Shown: positions 40,557-49,491 of the stretch, piece after piece | Numbering within the stretch: the stretch's first letter is position 1 | How the letters are laid out: each line of letters starts with the position of its first letter | Assembly: GCF_900111015.1 (NCBI RefSeq) | Contig: NZ_FOFS01000010.1 | Location: forward strand, 1-64,000 | DNA from: Solimonas aquatica | GTDB taxonomy: Bacteria > Pseudomonadota > Gammaproteobacteria > Nevskiales > Nevskiaceae | DNA length: 64,000 nucleotides | Direction of reading: 5' to 3' | Notes under the pieces: generated by a model | The model's database searches: none | What the model was told of the DNA's origin: nothing | What the model saw: only the letters and a program-made list of their open reading frames with translations | Made by a program: the position numbers and the translations under genes

Positions 40557-41273
40557 GTGTCTAACCTAGCTGAAAATCTCGAACCGCCATCCGCCGGCAA
40601 CACCGCCGGACTGAGCGCTGCGGAACTGGCGGAGCTCAACCGCCGCTACGCGCCACTGGACTTCGAAACCCGCCTGCGCCAGTTCTACCAGGAATTCCCG
40701 GTGGACAAGGTGCTGGTCACCTCATCCTTCGCCGCGACCTCCGCCTACTTCCTGCACCTGATCTCGCGCATCGAGCCGCGCCAGAAGTTTGCCTTCATCG
40801 ACACCGGCTACCACTTTCCGGAAACCCTGGCCTATCGCGACTACCTGATCGGCCTCTACCAGCTCGATGTGTTCAGCGTGCGCGCCGAAGACTGGCGGCA
40901 TCAGTTCACGCAGACCGACAAGACTTACGAGAAGAACCCCGACTTCTGCTGCTCGATCAACAAGGTCGAGCCGCTGGACGCGATCAAGCCCAATTATCAG
41001 GTGTGGATGTCCAGCCTGATGCGCTGGGACACCGAGCATCGCGCGCAGCTCGAGGTCTTCGAAGAGCGCGGCGGCATCGTCAAGTTCAATCCCATGATCG
41101 ATGTCACCCGCGAGCAGCGCGACGCCTACATCCGCGAGCACGACCTTCCCTTCCATCCGCTGGTGGCGCAGGGCTATCAGTCGATCGGCTGCACCCACTG
41201 CACCGTGCCCGGCGAAGGTCGCAGCGGCCGCTGGGTGGGCAAGCCCAAGACCGAATGCGGATTGCACCGCTGA
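40557..41273 (+). CDS. cysH: Iron-sulfur APS/PAPS reductase
   Basis: Reduces (phospho)adenylyl sulfate to sulfite in sulfate assimilation. The 238-aa protein carries Cys131-Cys132 (NPDFCCSIN) and Cys212-x2-Cys215 (GCTHC), the 4Fe-4S cluster motif of the APS-reductase group, and the catalytic ECGLH at the C-terminus. The GTG at 40557 is preferred, with GGA about 8 nt upstream. An in-frame TTG at 40551 is too close to it. Confidence 0.93.
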   Translation: MSNLAENLEPPSAGNTAGLSAAELAELNRRYAPLDFETRLRQFYQEFPVDKVLVTSSFAATSAYFLHLISRIEPRQKFAFIDTGYHFPETLAYRDYLIGLYQLDVFSVRAEDWRHQFTQTDKTYEKNPDFCCSINKVEPLDAIKPNYQVWMSSLMRWDTEHRAQLEVFEERGGIVKFNPMIDVTREQRDAYIREHDLPFHPLVAQGYQSIGCTHCTVPGEGRSGRWVGKPKTECGLHR

Positions 41274-41296
41274 AGCGTTTGAACGCCGCATAAAGC

Positions 41297-41326
41297 AAGG
41301 CCCGCCATCGGCGGGCCTTGTCGTTT
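41297..41326 (+). terminator. cysH terminator
   Basis: A perfect 10-bp stem AAGGCCCGCC/GGCGGGCCTT (41297-41306 with 41310-41319) with a 3-nt loop and a short T-rich tail (GTCGTTT). It ends cysH and lies between convergent cysH and the BON gene. Confidence 0.8.
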
Positions 41327-41335
41327 GCATGCCGC

Positions 41336-41674
41336 TCACTGCGCGGCAGTCTTCAGACGCATGTCGTTCTTCACGTCCTTCACGCCTTTGACATGGCGCG
41401 TCACGTCCACGGCCTGATCCATCTGTGCCGAAGACATCACGAAGCCCGAGAGCTGCACGGTACCGTTCTGCGTCTCGACGCCGATGTCGGTGGACTTCAG
41501 ACCCTTTTCCGCCAGCAGCGCAGTCTTGACCTTGGTGGTGAGCGCCGCGTCGCTCAAGTACTGGCCGGTCTGGGAAGTGGTGCTGTTGTCCTGGGCCTGT
41601 GCCAGCCCGGGCAGACCGCCGGCAAGCAGACTCAGACTCATCATTCCGGCAAGCAGCAGCTTGTGCTTGTTCAT
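41336..41674 (-). CDS. BON-domain periplasmic protein (OsmY-like)
   Basis: A 112-aa exported protein: signal peptide (about 1-28, ending AQA) and one BON domain (about 42-108, with NGTVQLSGFV and KGVKDVKNDM). E. coli OsmY has two BON domains; BON modules are thought to bind phospholipid. It has an AAGGAG Shine-Dalgarno and a strong hairpin in its 5' leader. Confidence 0.88.
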   Translation of the reverse strand: MNKHKLLLAGMMSLSLLAGGLPGLAQAQDNSTTSQTGQYLSDAALTTKVKTALLAEKGLKSTDIGVETQNGTVQLSGFVMSSAQMDQAVDVTRHVKGVKDVKNDMRLKTAAQ

Positions 41675-41721
41675 GGGGTAGCTCCTTCATCGCGATTGGC
41701 GAAGGCCGACGGCTGCCGGCC

Positions 41722-41755
41722 ACCCGGTTCTGAAAGGCATCCTTCAGAACCGGGT
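41722..41755 (-). promoter_or_regulatory. Perfect 13-bp hairpin in the BON-gene leader
   Basis: ACCCGGTTCTGAA and its exact inverse (41722-41734, 41743-41755) surround an 8-nt loop, 48 bp upstream of the BON start. A third ACCCGGTT copy occurs at about 41770. It could be a leader attenuator or thermolabile structure, or a DNA palindrome bound by a regulator. Confidence 0.6.
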
Positions 41756-41819
41756 CCAGCCTGCGGGCTACCCGGTTAACTCTCTCTGAACCGCGCGAGC
41801 TTACCGATTCACCGTCGGT

Positions 41820-42923
41820 TCACGGCGCCGACAGCAGACGCTCACGCTTGGCCGCCACCGCCGCCATCAGCTTGTCGTCGGCATCGACGAACAACTTGAG
41901 TCCGTCCACCACCAGCTGCTCGCAGATCGTCTCCAGCGACACCGACAGGCCGGACAAGGCATCGAGCGTGGCCTGCGCCTCGCCCAGTGCGTGTTCGAGC
42001 ATGGAGCGCGCCTCGCCGTGATCGCGAAACGCATCCAGCGTCGCCGGCGGCACGGTGTTCACCGTCTCCGGGCCGATCAGCTCTTCCACATACAGCGTGT
42101 CGCGATACTGCGGATTCTTGGTGCCGGTGCTGGCCCAGAGCAGACGCTGCGGACGCGCGCGATGCTGCTGTGCCAGCTCACGCCAGCGCGGCGCGCTGAA
42201 AATCTGCTTGTAATCCTGATAGGCCAGACGCGCATTGGCGATGGCCACCTTGCCCTGCAGCTGGGGTGCGCGCGAGCCCAGCTGCGCATCCACGGCGCTG
42301 TCGATGCGGCTGACGAAGAAGCTGGCGACGCTGGCCAGCTGTCCGGCATCACCGCCGCGCGCCACATACTGCGCCACGCCATCGATATAGGCCTCGGCCA
42401 CCGCGCGATACGCCGCGCGCGAGAACAGCAGCGTGACATTGACCTTGATGCCCTCGCCGATCAGGGTGCGCAGCGCCGCAACGCCAGCCGGCGTGCCCGG
42501 CACCTTGATCATCAGATTGTCGCGCGCCACCGCCTTGTGCAGGCGCCGCGCCTGCTCGATGCTGGCCTGCGCGTCGTGCGCCAGATGCGGCGAGACCTCC
42601 AGGCTCACATAACCGTCGGCACCGGCGCTGCGCTCGTAGACCTTGCGCAGATCATCCGCCGCCAGGCGGATGTCCTCGATGGCCAGCTGCTCGAACAGCG
42701 CCTGCGGTTCACGCAGGCCCTGCGCCAGCAGCGCCTTGAGGCTGGCGTCGTAATCGCTGCCGCTACCGACGGCCTTTTCAAAAATCGCCGGATTGGAGGT
42801 CAGGCCGCAGATCGCATCCTCTTCGATCAAGCGCCGCAGTCCACCAGAGAGCATCAGCTGACGATGGATGTAGTCCAGCCAGATCGACTGGCCCAGGGCG
42901 TGGACGGCTTGCAGGCGGTTCAT
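41820..42923 (-). CDS. tal: Transaldolase
   Basis: Pentose-phosphate enzyme exchanging a dihydroxyacetone unit between sugar phosphates. The 367-aa protein is of the long bacterial type (TAL group with N-terminal extension). It has GLTSNPAIF, KVPGTPAG, NVTLLFS and the Schiff-base Lys in LLWASTGTKNP. The start at 42923 (MNRLQAVHALGQSIW) fits the family; the longer frame to 42980 does not. Monocistronic by appearance. Confidence 0.94.
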   Translation of the reverse strand: MNRLQAVHALGQSIWLDYIHRQLMLSGGLRRLIEEDAICGLTSNPAIFEKAVGSGSDYDASLKALLAQGLREPQALFEQLAIEDIRLAADDLRKVYERSAGADGYVSLEVSPHLAHDAQASIEQARRLHKAVARDNLMIKVPGTPAGVAALRTLIGEGIKVNVTLLFSRAAYRAVAEAYIDGVAQYVARGGDAGQLASVASFFVSRIDSAVDAQLGSRAPQLQGKVAIANARLAYQDYKQIFSAPRWRELAQQHRARPQRLLWASTGTKNPQYRDTLYVEELIGPETVNTVPPATLDAFRDHGEARSMLEHALGEAQATLDALSGLSVSLETICEQLVVDGLKLFVDADDKLMAAVAAKRERLLSAP

Positions 42924-43001
42924 GAGCGATTTCTGCCTTGGCGTGTAGCGAGCGTGCATTATCCACGCATGGCATGACAATGCGAATGTCGCGCGTGGTG
43001 T

Positions 43002-44813
43002 TCAGGCCACCAGCTGCAGACTCGCCAGCCGCGCATAAAGACCGCCGCTGCGGGCCAGCTCCGCCGGCGTGCCGATTTCCACCAGCCGGCCCTGCTCCAG
43101 CACCGCGATGCGGTCGGCGCGCTGCACGGTGGCGAGCCGGTGTGCGATCACCAGCGTGGTGCGGCCACGCATCGCCGCTTCCAGACCGCGCTGCACCAGG
43201 GCCTCGCTCTCGGCGTCCAGGGCGCTGGTGGCCTCGTCGAGCAGCAGCAGCGGCGGGTTCTTCAGAATCGCGCGGGCGATGGCGATGCGCTGCCGCTGGC
43301 CGCCGGACAGGCGCACGCCGCGCTCGCCCAGGAAGGTGTCATAGCCCTGCGGCAGACGCTGGATGAATTCATCGGCCAGCGCGGTGCGCGCCGCCGCCAG
43401 CACCTGCGCCTCGCTGGCATCCGGCCGGCCGTAACGGATGTTGTCGCGGGCATCGGCGGAAAACACCACGGCTTCCTGCGGCACGATGCCGATGCGCGCG
43501 CGCAGCGCGCGCGGATCCAGCTCGCGGATGTCCGTGCCATCAAACAGGATGCGGCCGCCGCTGACATCGTAGAAGCGCTGCAGCAGCTGGAACACCGTGG
43601 TCTTGCCGGCGCCGCTGGGCCCGACCAGGGCCAGGGTCTCGCCGTCCTGGACTTCCAGATCCAGGCCATCGAGCGCCGGCGTCTGCGGTCGCGAAGGGTA
43701 GTTGAAACGCACGGTTTCGAAGCGCACCCGGGCACGCGCATCCGCCGGCAGGGTTTTCGGCTGCGGCGGCGCCTGGATGCCGGGCACCGCGCTCACCAGT
43801 TCCATCAGGCGTTCGGTGGCACCGGCAGCGCGCATCACATCGCCCCAGACCTCGGAGAGCACACCGACGCCGCCGGCGGTGATGCCGGCGTACATGACGA
43901 AGGAGGTCAAGGCGCCGCTGCTCATGTCACCGGCGATCACCGCCTGCGCCCCCAGCCACAGCACGAAGACGATGGCGCCGAACACACCCGCGATCATGCC
44001 GGCCTGCAGCAGCGCGCGCACCCGCGTGCGGCGCACCGCCACCACGAAGCTGTTCTGCACCGCCGCACCGAAGCGCTGTGCTTCGTAAGCCTCGTTGGTG
44101 AAGGCCTGCACCGTGGGAATGGCATTGAGCACCTCGCCGGCCACCGCCGCGCTGTCGGCGATACGGTCCTGCGATTCACGCGAGAGCTTGCGCATGCGCC
44201 GGCCGGCAATGATCAGCGGCACCACCACCGCCAGCAGCAGGGCCAGGGTGATGGCAAACAGCTTGGCGCTGGTCACCGCCAGCATGATCAGGCCACCGAG
44301 AAACTGGAAGCTGCTGCGCAGGCCCATGGACAGCGAGGAGCCGACCACGGTCTGCACCAGGGTGGTGTCGCCGGTCAGGCGCGACAGCACCTCGCCGCTG
44401 CGCGTGGTTTCGAAATACTGCGGCGACTGCCGCAGCATGCTCTGGTAAACCGCGTTGCGCAGATCGGCGGTGACGCGCTCGCCGATCCAGGTCACCAGAT
44501 AAAAGCGTCCCGCCGAGGCCACCGCCCAGATCACGGCGATGCCCAGCAGACCAAAAAAGTAGCGGTGCACCGAAGCGCCGCCGACGAAGCCGTGATCGAT
44601 CAGCTGGCGGAAGGCCAGCGGCACCGCCAGAAAGGCCAGCGAAGCCAGACACAGCAGCAGCAGCGCCATCAGCAGGCGGCCACGATACGGGCGCAGGTAG
44701 GGCAGCAACTGGCCCAGCACGCCGAGGCGACGACGTGCAGCGCGCTCGCTGAGTGCGTTCACCGCCTCGGCGGCGACTTCCGGCAAATCCTCCTGGCGCT
44801 GGTCCTGCGACAC
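43002..44813 (-). CDS. ABC exporter, fused membrane and ATPase domains
   Basis: A 603-aa half-transporter. Six membrane helices (about 45-340) precede the ATPase: Walker A GPSGAGKTT, signature LSGGQRQR, Walker B LLLLDEATS and switch IAHR. It resembles MsbA/multidrug-type exporters, substrate unknown. No ATG fits; the GTG at 44813 with AGGAG 9 nt upstream is the likely start. The much longer open frame to 46121 lies antisense to the NUDIX-MBL gene and is rejected. Confidence 0.9.
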   Translation of the reverse strand: MSQDQRQEDLPEVAAEAVNALSERAARRRLGVLGQLLPYLRPYRGRLLMALLLLCLASLAFLAVPLAFRQLIDHGFVGGASVHRYFFGLLGIAVIWAVASAGRFYLVTWIGERVTADLRNAVYQSMLRQSPQYFETTRSGEVLSRLTGDTTLVQTVVGSSLSMGLRSSFQFLGGLIMLAVTSAKLFAITLALLLAVVVPLIIAGRRMRKLSRESQDRIADSAAVAGEVLNAIPTVQAFTNEAYEAQRFGAAVQNSFVVAVRRTRVRALLQAGMIAGVFGAIVFVLWLGAQAVIAGDMSSGALTSFVMYAGITAGGVGVLSEVWGDVMRAAGATERLMELVSAVPGIQAPPQPKTLPADARARVRFETVRFNYPSRPQTPALDGLDLEVQDGETLALVGPSGAGKTTVFQLLQRFYDVSGGRILFDGTDIRELDPRALRARIGIVPQEAVVFSADARDNIRYGRPDASEAQVLAAARTALADEFIQRLPQGYDTFLGERGVRLSGGQRQRIAIARAILKNPPLLLLDEATSALDAESEALVQRGLEAAMRGRTTLVIAHRLATVQRADRIAVLEQGRLVEIGTPAELARSGGLYARLASLQLVA

Positions 44814-44879
44814 GTCGGGTCTCTCCTCACGATGCGGGGCGCCATGGTGGCGAGCCGTGGCCGGCGCGTCAAAGCCGCG

Positions 44880-44909
44880 TTGCCGCAGCCCAGTGGCTGC
44901 CACGATAAT
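44880..44909 (+). promoter_or_regulatory. Sigma-70-like promoter for the NUDIX-MBL gene
   Basis: TTGCCG (44880-44885) and GATAAT (44904-44909) are 18 bp apart. The start near 44916 leaves a leader of about 30 nt with GAGAG before the ATG at 44946. Confidence 0.5.
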
Positions 44910-44945
44910 CGTCACCTTAAGCCGGGCCAGTCCCCTGAGAGTGCG

Positions 44946-46295
44946 ATGAGCAAGATTGTCGATGCCGTGACCGTGGTGATGATCTGTCGCGGCCGTCTGC
45001 TGATGGTGCTGCGGCAGGGCTTCCTGGCCGCGTTTCCCGGTTACCAGGCCTTCCCCGGCGGCAAGGTCGATGCCGAGGACAGCGAGGGCGCGACGCCGCC
45101 CGCGCACTGGGGCGCGCACGAGCCGCGCCTGCTGCGCGCCCTGATCCGCGAGCTGCGCGAGGAGCTGGACCTCGACCTGCTGGCCCTGGCTGCCAAGACC
45201 CATATCCGCGCGCTGGGCGTGGCGCTGACGCCGCCGCATCAGCCGCGCCGCTTCAACACCTATTTCTTCCAGGTGGAACTGGACGAAGAACCGGCGCTGA
45301 AGGTCGATGCCCACGAGCTGCAGGCGGCGGTCTGGCGCACGCCGCAGCAATGGCTGGAACTGCGCGAACGCGGCGAGGCGTTGCTGGCGGTGCCCACCAT
45401 CGCGGTGGTCCAGGCCCTGGCGCAGAACCTGAAGCCGGAGAATGTGCCGGGCCTGGACTTCCGTGATCGCCCGCCGCAGGAACTGCCGATGCTCGACAAC
45501 GTGCCGGGCCTGCGCATCATGCCGGTACGCTCCAACACCCTGCCGCCGGCCGAGCACACCAACTGCTTTCTGCTGGGCGATGCGCAGTCGCACCGCGTGC
45601 TGGTCGATCCCTCGCCCGGCGATGCGGCGGAGTTCGAAAAGCTCTGCGCGATGGTCGAGCGTCACGGCATCCACGAAGTCTTTCTCACCCACCATCATCC
45701 CGATCATCACGAACGCAGCGCCGATCTGGCGCGCCGCTTCGCGGTGCCCATCGGCATGTCGGAAGACACCCAGCAGCGCATCCAGGCGCGCTGCGGGCAA
45801 GATTACTTCGCGAACCTGGCTGTGCATCACTACCGCGAAGGCGATGTGCTGTGCCGCTGGCGCGGCGAGGCGGTGCGGGTGCTGGCGGTGCCCGGTCACG
45901 ACGAAGGCCAGCTGGCACTGATGCCCGACAACCGCGCCTGGTGCATCGTCGGCGATCTGATCCAGGGCATCGGCACCGTGGTGATCAGCAAGCCGGAAGG
46001 CGACATGGCCAAGTACTACGCCTCGCTGCAGCGCCTGATCGATCTGGACCCGAAAATCATCGTGCCCTCGCACGGCATCGCCATGGGCAGCACCTATCGG
46101 TTGCGCGACACCCTGCATCACCGTCAGCTGCGCGAGCAGCAGGTGCTGTCACTGTGGAACGCAGGCCACGAGATCGACGCCATGCTGCCGCTGATCTACA
46201 AGGACGTGGACCCGCGTCTGCTGCCGCTGGCGCGGCGCAATATCGAAAGTCATCTGCACAAGCTGCGCGAGGAAGGCGTGCTGGCACGCAGCTGA
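44946..46295 (+). CDS. NUDIX hydrolase - metallo-beta-lactamase fusion
   Basis: A 449-aa protein. Residues about 1-160 are a NUDIX domain: GGKVDAED then, after an insert of about 20 residues, RALIRELREELDL, completing the Nudix box. Residues about 190-380 are an MBL-fold domain (LTHHHPDHHE, PGHDEGQL, VGDLI, PSHG), and the last 60 resemble the winged helix of LACTB2-type enzymes. Possible roles are nucleotide or CoA-ester hydrolysis linked to an RNase/hydrolase; the pairing itself does not prove either. The start at 44946 has a promoter and GAGAG upstream. Confidence 0.88.
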   Translation: MSKIVDAVTVVMICRGRLLMVLRQGFLAAFPGYQAFPGGKVDAEDSEGATPPAHWGAHEPRLLRALIRELREELDLDLLALAAKTHIRALGVALTPPHQPRRFNTYFFQVELDEEPALKVDAHELQAAVWRTPQQWLELRERGEALLAVPTIAVVQALAQNLKPENVPGLDFRDRPPQELPMLDNVPGLRIMPVRSNTLPPAEHTNCFLLGDAQSHRVLVDPSPGDAAEFEKLCAMVERHGIHEVFLTHHHPDHHERSADLARRFAVPIGMSEDTQQRIQARCGQDYFANLAVHHYREGDVLCRWRGEAVRVLAVPGHDEGQLALMPDNRAWCIVGDLIQGIGTVVISKPEGDMAKYYASLQRLIDLDPKIIVPSHGIAMGSTYRLRDTLHHRQLREQQVLSLWNAGHEIDAMLPLIYKDVDPRLLPLARRNIESHLHKLREEGVLARS

Positions 46296-46303
46296 CGCGG
46301 CGC

Positions 46304-47014
46304 TCAAGGCCGCAGCGACATCATCAGCTGCTGCTTGCCCTTGTAGAGATGCTCGACGCGCACCACCGCGTAATGACGGGAGGGCGCGATCCAGTAACGC
46401 TGGATCTTCTTGGGATTGTCGACGCGCTCGACGCGGATGCTGTCGAAGCTGCCGGCCTCGGTCTGCACCTTCTCGCGCGCCTTGATCGCGTAGCGATAAG
46501 TCTTGGGCTGGCCGGTTTCCAGCACCGTGAATTCCTGCTCGGCACCGATCTCTCCGGCGTGCTGCATGGCCCAGATGCGGATCGCCTCGCGCACCACGAA
46601 GCGGTCGTAGACCGGCGGCGTTACCGACAGCTCGGTGACGGTGCCGCCCTGCAGGCGCTTGATGCGGCGACCGTCCTCGGAGAAGTCCAGCGTGAAATTG
46701 TCCTTGGAGTTGCCGCTGACCGTGTACTCGAAGTGCTGCGGCACGATCGCGCCGTCCTTCACGCAGAAGCGGCTGGCCTCGCGCGGCTCGCCATAGCTCC
46801 AGCGCACCAGCGCAATCGGCGTGGTCTGCGAGACGTAATCGAAGCAGTCAGCGCCGCGCGGCTTGAGGCTGATGCTGCCCTCGCCCAGCGCGATGCCACC
46901 CCAGGCCACGCTGTAGCGTTCCTGATGCGGCGTCCAGTCCTGCTCCGGCGCCGCCGCCTGCGCCGCGCCGATGCCGAGCAGCAGCAGGGCCAGCAGCTTG
47001 GACATGCACTTCAT
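46304..47014 (-). CDS. DUF3108-family exported protein
   Basis: A 236-aa protein with a signal peptide (about 1-20, ending AQA) and a DUF3108-like beta-rich body (EYTVSGNSKDNFTLDF, YWIAPSRHYAVVRVEHL). Function is not known. It is coupled to purN by an ATGA overlap, downstream of purM and purN, but the link is probably positional only. Confidence 0.82.
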   Translation of the reverse strand: MKCMSKLLALLLLGIGAAQAAAPEQDWTPHQERYSVAWGGIALGEGSISLKPRGADCFDYVSQTTPIALVRWSYGEPREASRFCVKDGAIVPQHFEYTVSGNSKDNFTLDFSEDGRRIKRLQGGTVTELSVTPPVYDRFVVREAIRIWAMQHAGEIGAEQEFTVLETGQPKTYRYAIKAREKVQTEAGSFDSIRVERVDNPKKIQRYWIAPSRHYAVVRVEHLYKGKQQLMMSLRP

Positions 47015-47676
47015 CGGAACTCCGTCTCCAGATCGGTCAGGCTCAGCGGCTCGCCGAGCATCTTGCCACGCAGGCTGACGCGCCCGTCGTCAGCCATCGT
47101 CAGCTCGCCGCGCGCCATCCAGGCCACCGCCTGCGGATAGATCTTCAGCTCCACTTCCTGCATCACGCGCTCGGCGAGCGCTTCGGCATCATCTTCGATC
47201 CGGCGCTTGAATTGCCCCTGAATGATGCGCGGCCCGCCGTCGAGTTCCTCGGTCACAAAATGCACGGTGGCACCGTGCTCGGTCTCGCCGGCATCGATCA
47301 CCGCCTGATGCGTGTTCAGGCCGGGATGACGCGGCAGCAGCGAGGGATGGATGTTGAGCAGGCGGCCCGCATAGGCGCGGATGAAGGCCGGCGTGAGAAT
47401 GCGCATGAAGCCGGCCAGCACCACGAAGTCCGGGCGCGCCTCGGCCAGCACCCGCAGCATCGCGGCATCGAAGTCTTCGCGGCTGGCGTAATCGCGATGC
47501 GCCAGCGTGGCCGTGGCGATGCCGGCCTGCTGCGCACGCAGCAGGCCGCGCGCCTGGGCGCGGTTGCTCAGTACCAGTACGATCTCACCGTCGATGCGCT
47601 GAGCCGCACAGGCCTCGATCAGCGCCTGCAGATTGCGTCCTTCACCGGAAATCAGGACCGCGATACGTGCGCTCAT
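47011..47676 (-). CDS. purN: Phosphoribosylglycinamide formyltransferase
   Basis: Third step of IMP synthesis: transfers formyl from 10-formyl-THF to GAR. The 221-aa protein has VLISGEGRNLQALI (phosphate loop), the catalytic Asn/His/Asp in LLNIHPSLLP and GATVHFVTEELDGG. It lies 25 bp after purM and overlaps the DUF3108 gene by 4 nt. Confidence 0.95.
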   Translation of the reverse strand: MSARIAVLISGEGRNLQALIEACAAQRIDGEIVLVLSNRAQARGLLRAQQAGIATATLAHRDYASREDFDAAMLRVLAEARPDFVVLAGFMRILTPAFIRAYAGRLLNIHPSLLPRHPGLNTHQAVIDAGETEHGATVHFVTEELDGGPRIIQGQFKRRIEDDAEALAERVMQEVELKIYPQAVAWMARGELTMADDGRVSLRGKMLGEPLSLTDLETEFR

Positions 47677-47701
47677 GCGCGCATCGCTGTGAGCAGAGGC
47701 C

Positions 47702-48733
47702 TCACGCGTAGCGCACCTCGTGCTTGCTCTTCACCACCTCGCCCAGCAGCCAGGGCTTGAGCCGGCTCTTGCGCAGGCTGGCCAGGGCTTCATTGGCCCT
47801 GGCACGCGGCAGCACCAGCACGAAGCCGACGCCGCAGTTGAACACCCGCCACATCTCTTCCTGTTCGACGCCGCCCTGCTCCTGCAGCCAGTCGAAGATC
47901 GCCGGGCGCGTCCAGCTCTGCGTGTCCACCACCGCACCGATGCCCTTGGGGAAGCAGCGCGGCAGATTGCCGGTGATGCCGCCGCCGGTGATATGCGCCA
48001 TGCCGCGCACGGGAATGCCCTGCTCCAGCAGCTTGAGCACCGGCTTCACATAGATTTCGGTGGGCGCGAGCAGCGCATCGGCGAGCTTGCCGGCACCGAA
48101 GGAGGCATTGAGATCGGCGCCGCTGACTTCGATGATCTTGCGGATCAGCGAGTAGCCATTGGAATGCGGGCCGGAGGACGGCAGTGCGATCATCACATCG
48201 CCGGCCTTGATCTTGCTGCCGTCGATGAGCTTGGACTGCTCGGCCACCGCCACGCAGAAACCGGCCAGATCGAAATCGCCCGGCGCATACATGCCCGGCA
48301 TCTCGGCGGTCTCGCCGCCCACCAGCGCGCAGCCGGCCAGCTTGCAGCCCTGCGCGATGCCCTTGATCACCTGCGCCGCGACCTTCTGCTCCAGCTTGCC
48401 GGTGGCGTAGTAGTCGAGGAAGAACAGCGGCTCGGCGCCGGAGACCAGCACATCGTTGACGCACATCGCAACCAGATCCTGCCCCAGACCCAGCACGCGA
48501 CCGGTGTCGATGCCCAGGCGCAGCTTGGTGCCCACGCCATCGGTGCCCGAAACCAGCACCGGCTTCTTGTACTTCTTGGGCAGGCTCACCAGCGCGCCGA
48601 AGCCGCCGACGCCGGCCAGCACCTCGGGGCGGCGCGTGGACTTGACGATCTTCTTGATGTCGTCGACCAGCTCATCGCCAGCGTCGATATCGACGCCGGC
48701 ATCGCGATAGCTCAGGCCGGTGGTTTTTTTCAT
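47702..48733 (-). CDS. purM: Phosphoribosylformylglycinamidine cyclo-ligase (AIR synthase)
   Basis: ATP-dependent ring closure of FGAM to AIR in purine synthesis. The 343-aa length is standard. Motifs include [52 protein letters not shown] and [10 protein letters not shown]. It precedes purN in an operon. No PUR-box repressor site was evident to me upstream. Confidence 0.97.
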   Translation of the reverse strand: MKKTTGLSYRDAGVDIDAGDELVDDIKKIVKSTRRPEVLAGVGGFGALVSLPKKYKKPVLVSGTDGVGTKLRLGIDTGRVLGLGQDLVAMCVNDVLVSGAEPLFFLDYYATGKLEQKVAAQVIKGIAQGCKLAGCALVGGETAEMPGMYAPGDFDLAGFCVAVAEQSKLIDGSKIKAGDVMIALPSSGPHSNGYSLIRKIIEVSGADLNASFGAGKLADALLAPTEIYVKPVLKLLEQGIPVRGMAHITGGGITGNLPRCFPKGIGAVVDTQSWTRPAIFDWLQEQGGVEQEEMWRVFNCGVGFVLVLPRARANEALASLRKSRLKPWLLGEVVKSKHEVRYA

Positions 48734-48853
48734 GAGGCGGATGCTCGAAATTTCGTGAGACGGCAGAAAAACAGGCGGCCCGCCGAGGTGGCGGGCCCTG
48801 GATGCAGCCGCATCTGGCGGCAGCGCTGCCTGTTATTTTAGCCCGGCCGCCCG

Positions 48854-48859
48854 GATAAT
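48854..48859 (+). promoter_or_regulatory. -10-like hexamer abutting the DUF2066 start
   Basis: GATAAT is seven bases before the ATG at 48867, so transcription would begin at or just before the start codon. Only a poor -35 (CTGTTA, 48830-48835) is present. There is no Shine-Dalgarno. Confidence 0.35.
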
Positions 48860-48866
48860 TCGGCCC

Positions 48867-49478
48867 ATGCACGATCTTCTCCGCTCCCTGACCCTGGTTC
48901 TGGCCCTGCTCGTCCCCGGCATCTGCCTCGCGCAGACCGGCGGCGACGCCTACGAGGGCCGCGTCGATGTTGCGGACCAGAGCCCGGCCGCGCGCGATCC
49001 GGCGCTGCGCGAGGCCCTGGCCCAGGTGCTGGCACGCGTCAGCGGCCCCAGCGCCGCCGCCGGCGCACCACAGATTCTGGCGCGCAGCAGCAGCCTGCTC
49101 TCCCGCTACGGATACGAGCGCAATGCCAGCGGCGGTCTGCAGCTGGTGGCGGTGTTCGACCGCAGCGCGGTGGATGCCCAGCTGCGCGGCGCCGGCCTGC
49201 CGGTCTGGGGTTATGCGCAGGCGGCCGCCGAACAGCTGCCGGTTGCGCTGCGCGGCGTGCAGAACACCGCCGATTACGTGCGCGCCGTGAACGCCCTGCG
49301 CGCGCTGCCCGGTCTGCGCAGCCTGAGCGTGCAGAGCGCCGCCGCCGACCATCTGCAGCTGCTGCTCAGCATCGAAGGCGGTGCCGCGCGCATCGCCAGC
49401 GCGCTGGCCGGCAACCGCGATCTGGCGCTCGAAGGCACGGCGAGCGCAGCGGGTCTTGCGCTGCTGCTGCGCCACTAA
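48867..49478 (+). CDS. DUF2066-family exported protein
   Basis: A 203-aa protein with a signal peptide (about 1-22, ending CLAQ) and a DUF2066-like body (YEGRVDVADQSPAARDPALREAL; YGYERN). The function is unknown. It is divergent from purM and 13 bp before an AI-2E family gene and then hda, an order I recall from other gammaproteobacteria. Confidence 0.8.
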   Translation: MHDLLRSLTLVLALLVPGICLAQTGGDAYEGRVDVADQSPAARDPALREALAQVLARVSGPSAAAGAPQILARSSSLLSRYGYERNASGGLQLVAVFDRSAVDAQLRGAGLPVWGYAQAAAEQLPVALRGVQNTADYVRAVNALRALPGLRSLSVQSAAADHLQLLLSIEGGAARIASALAGNRDLALEGTASAAGLALLLRH

Positions 49479-49491
49479 AAGACGGCGCCCC

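Noticed and set aside
44814-46121. 435-residue extension of the ABC exporter
   Set aside because: Antisense to the NUDIX-MBL gene. A GTG with a Shine-Dalgarno at 44813 fits the exporter N-terminus.
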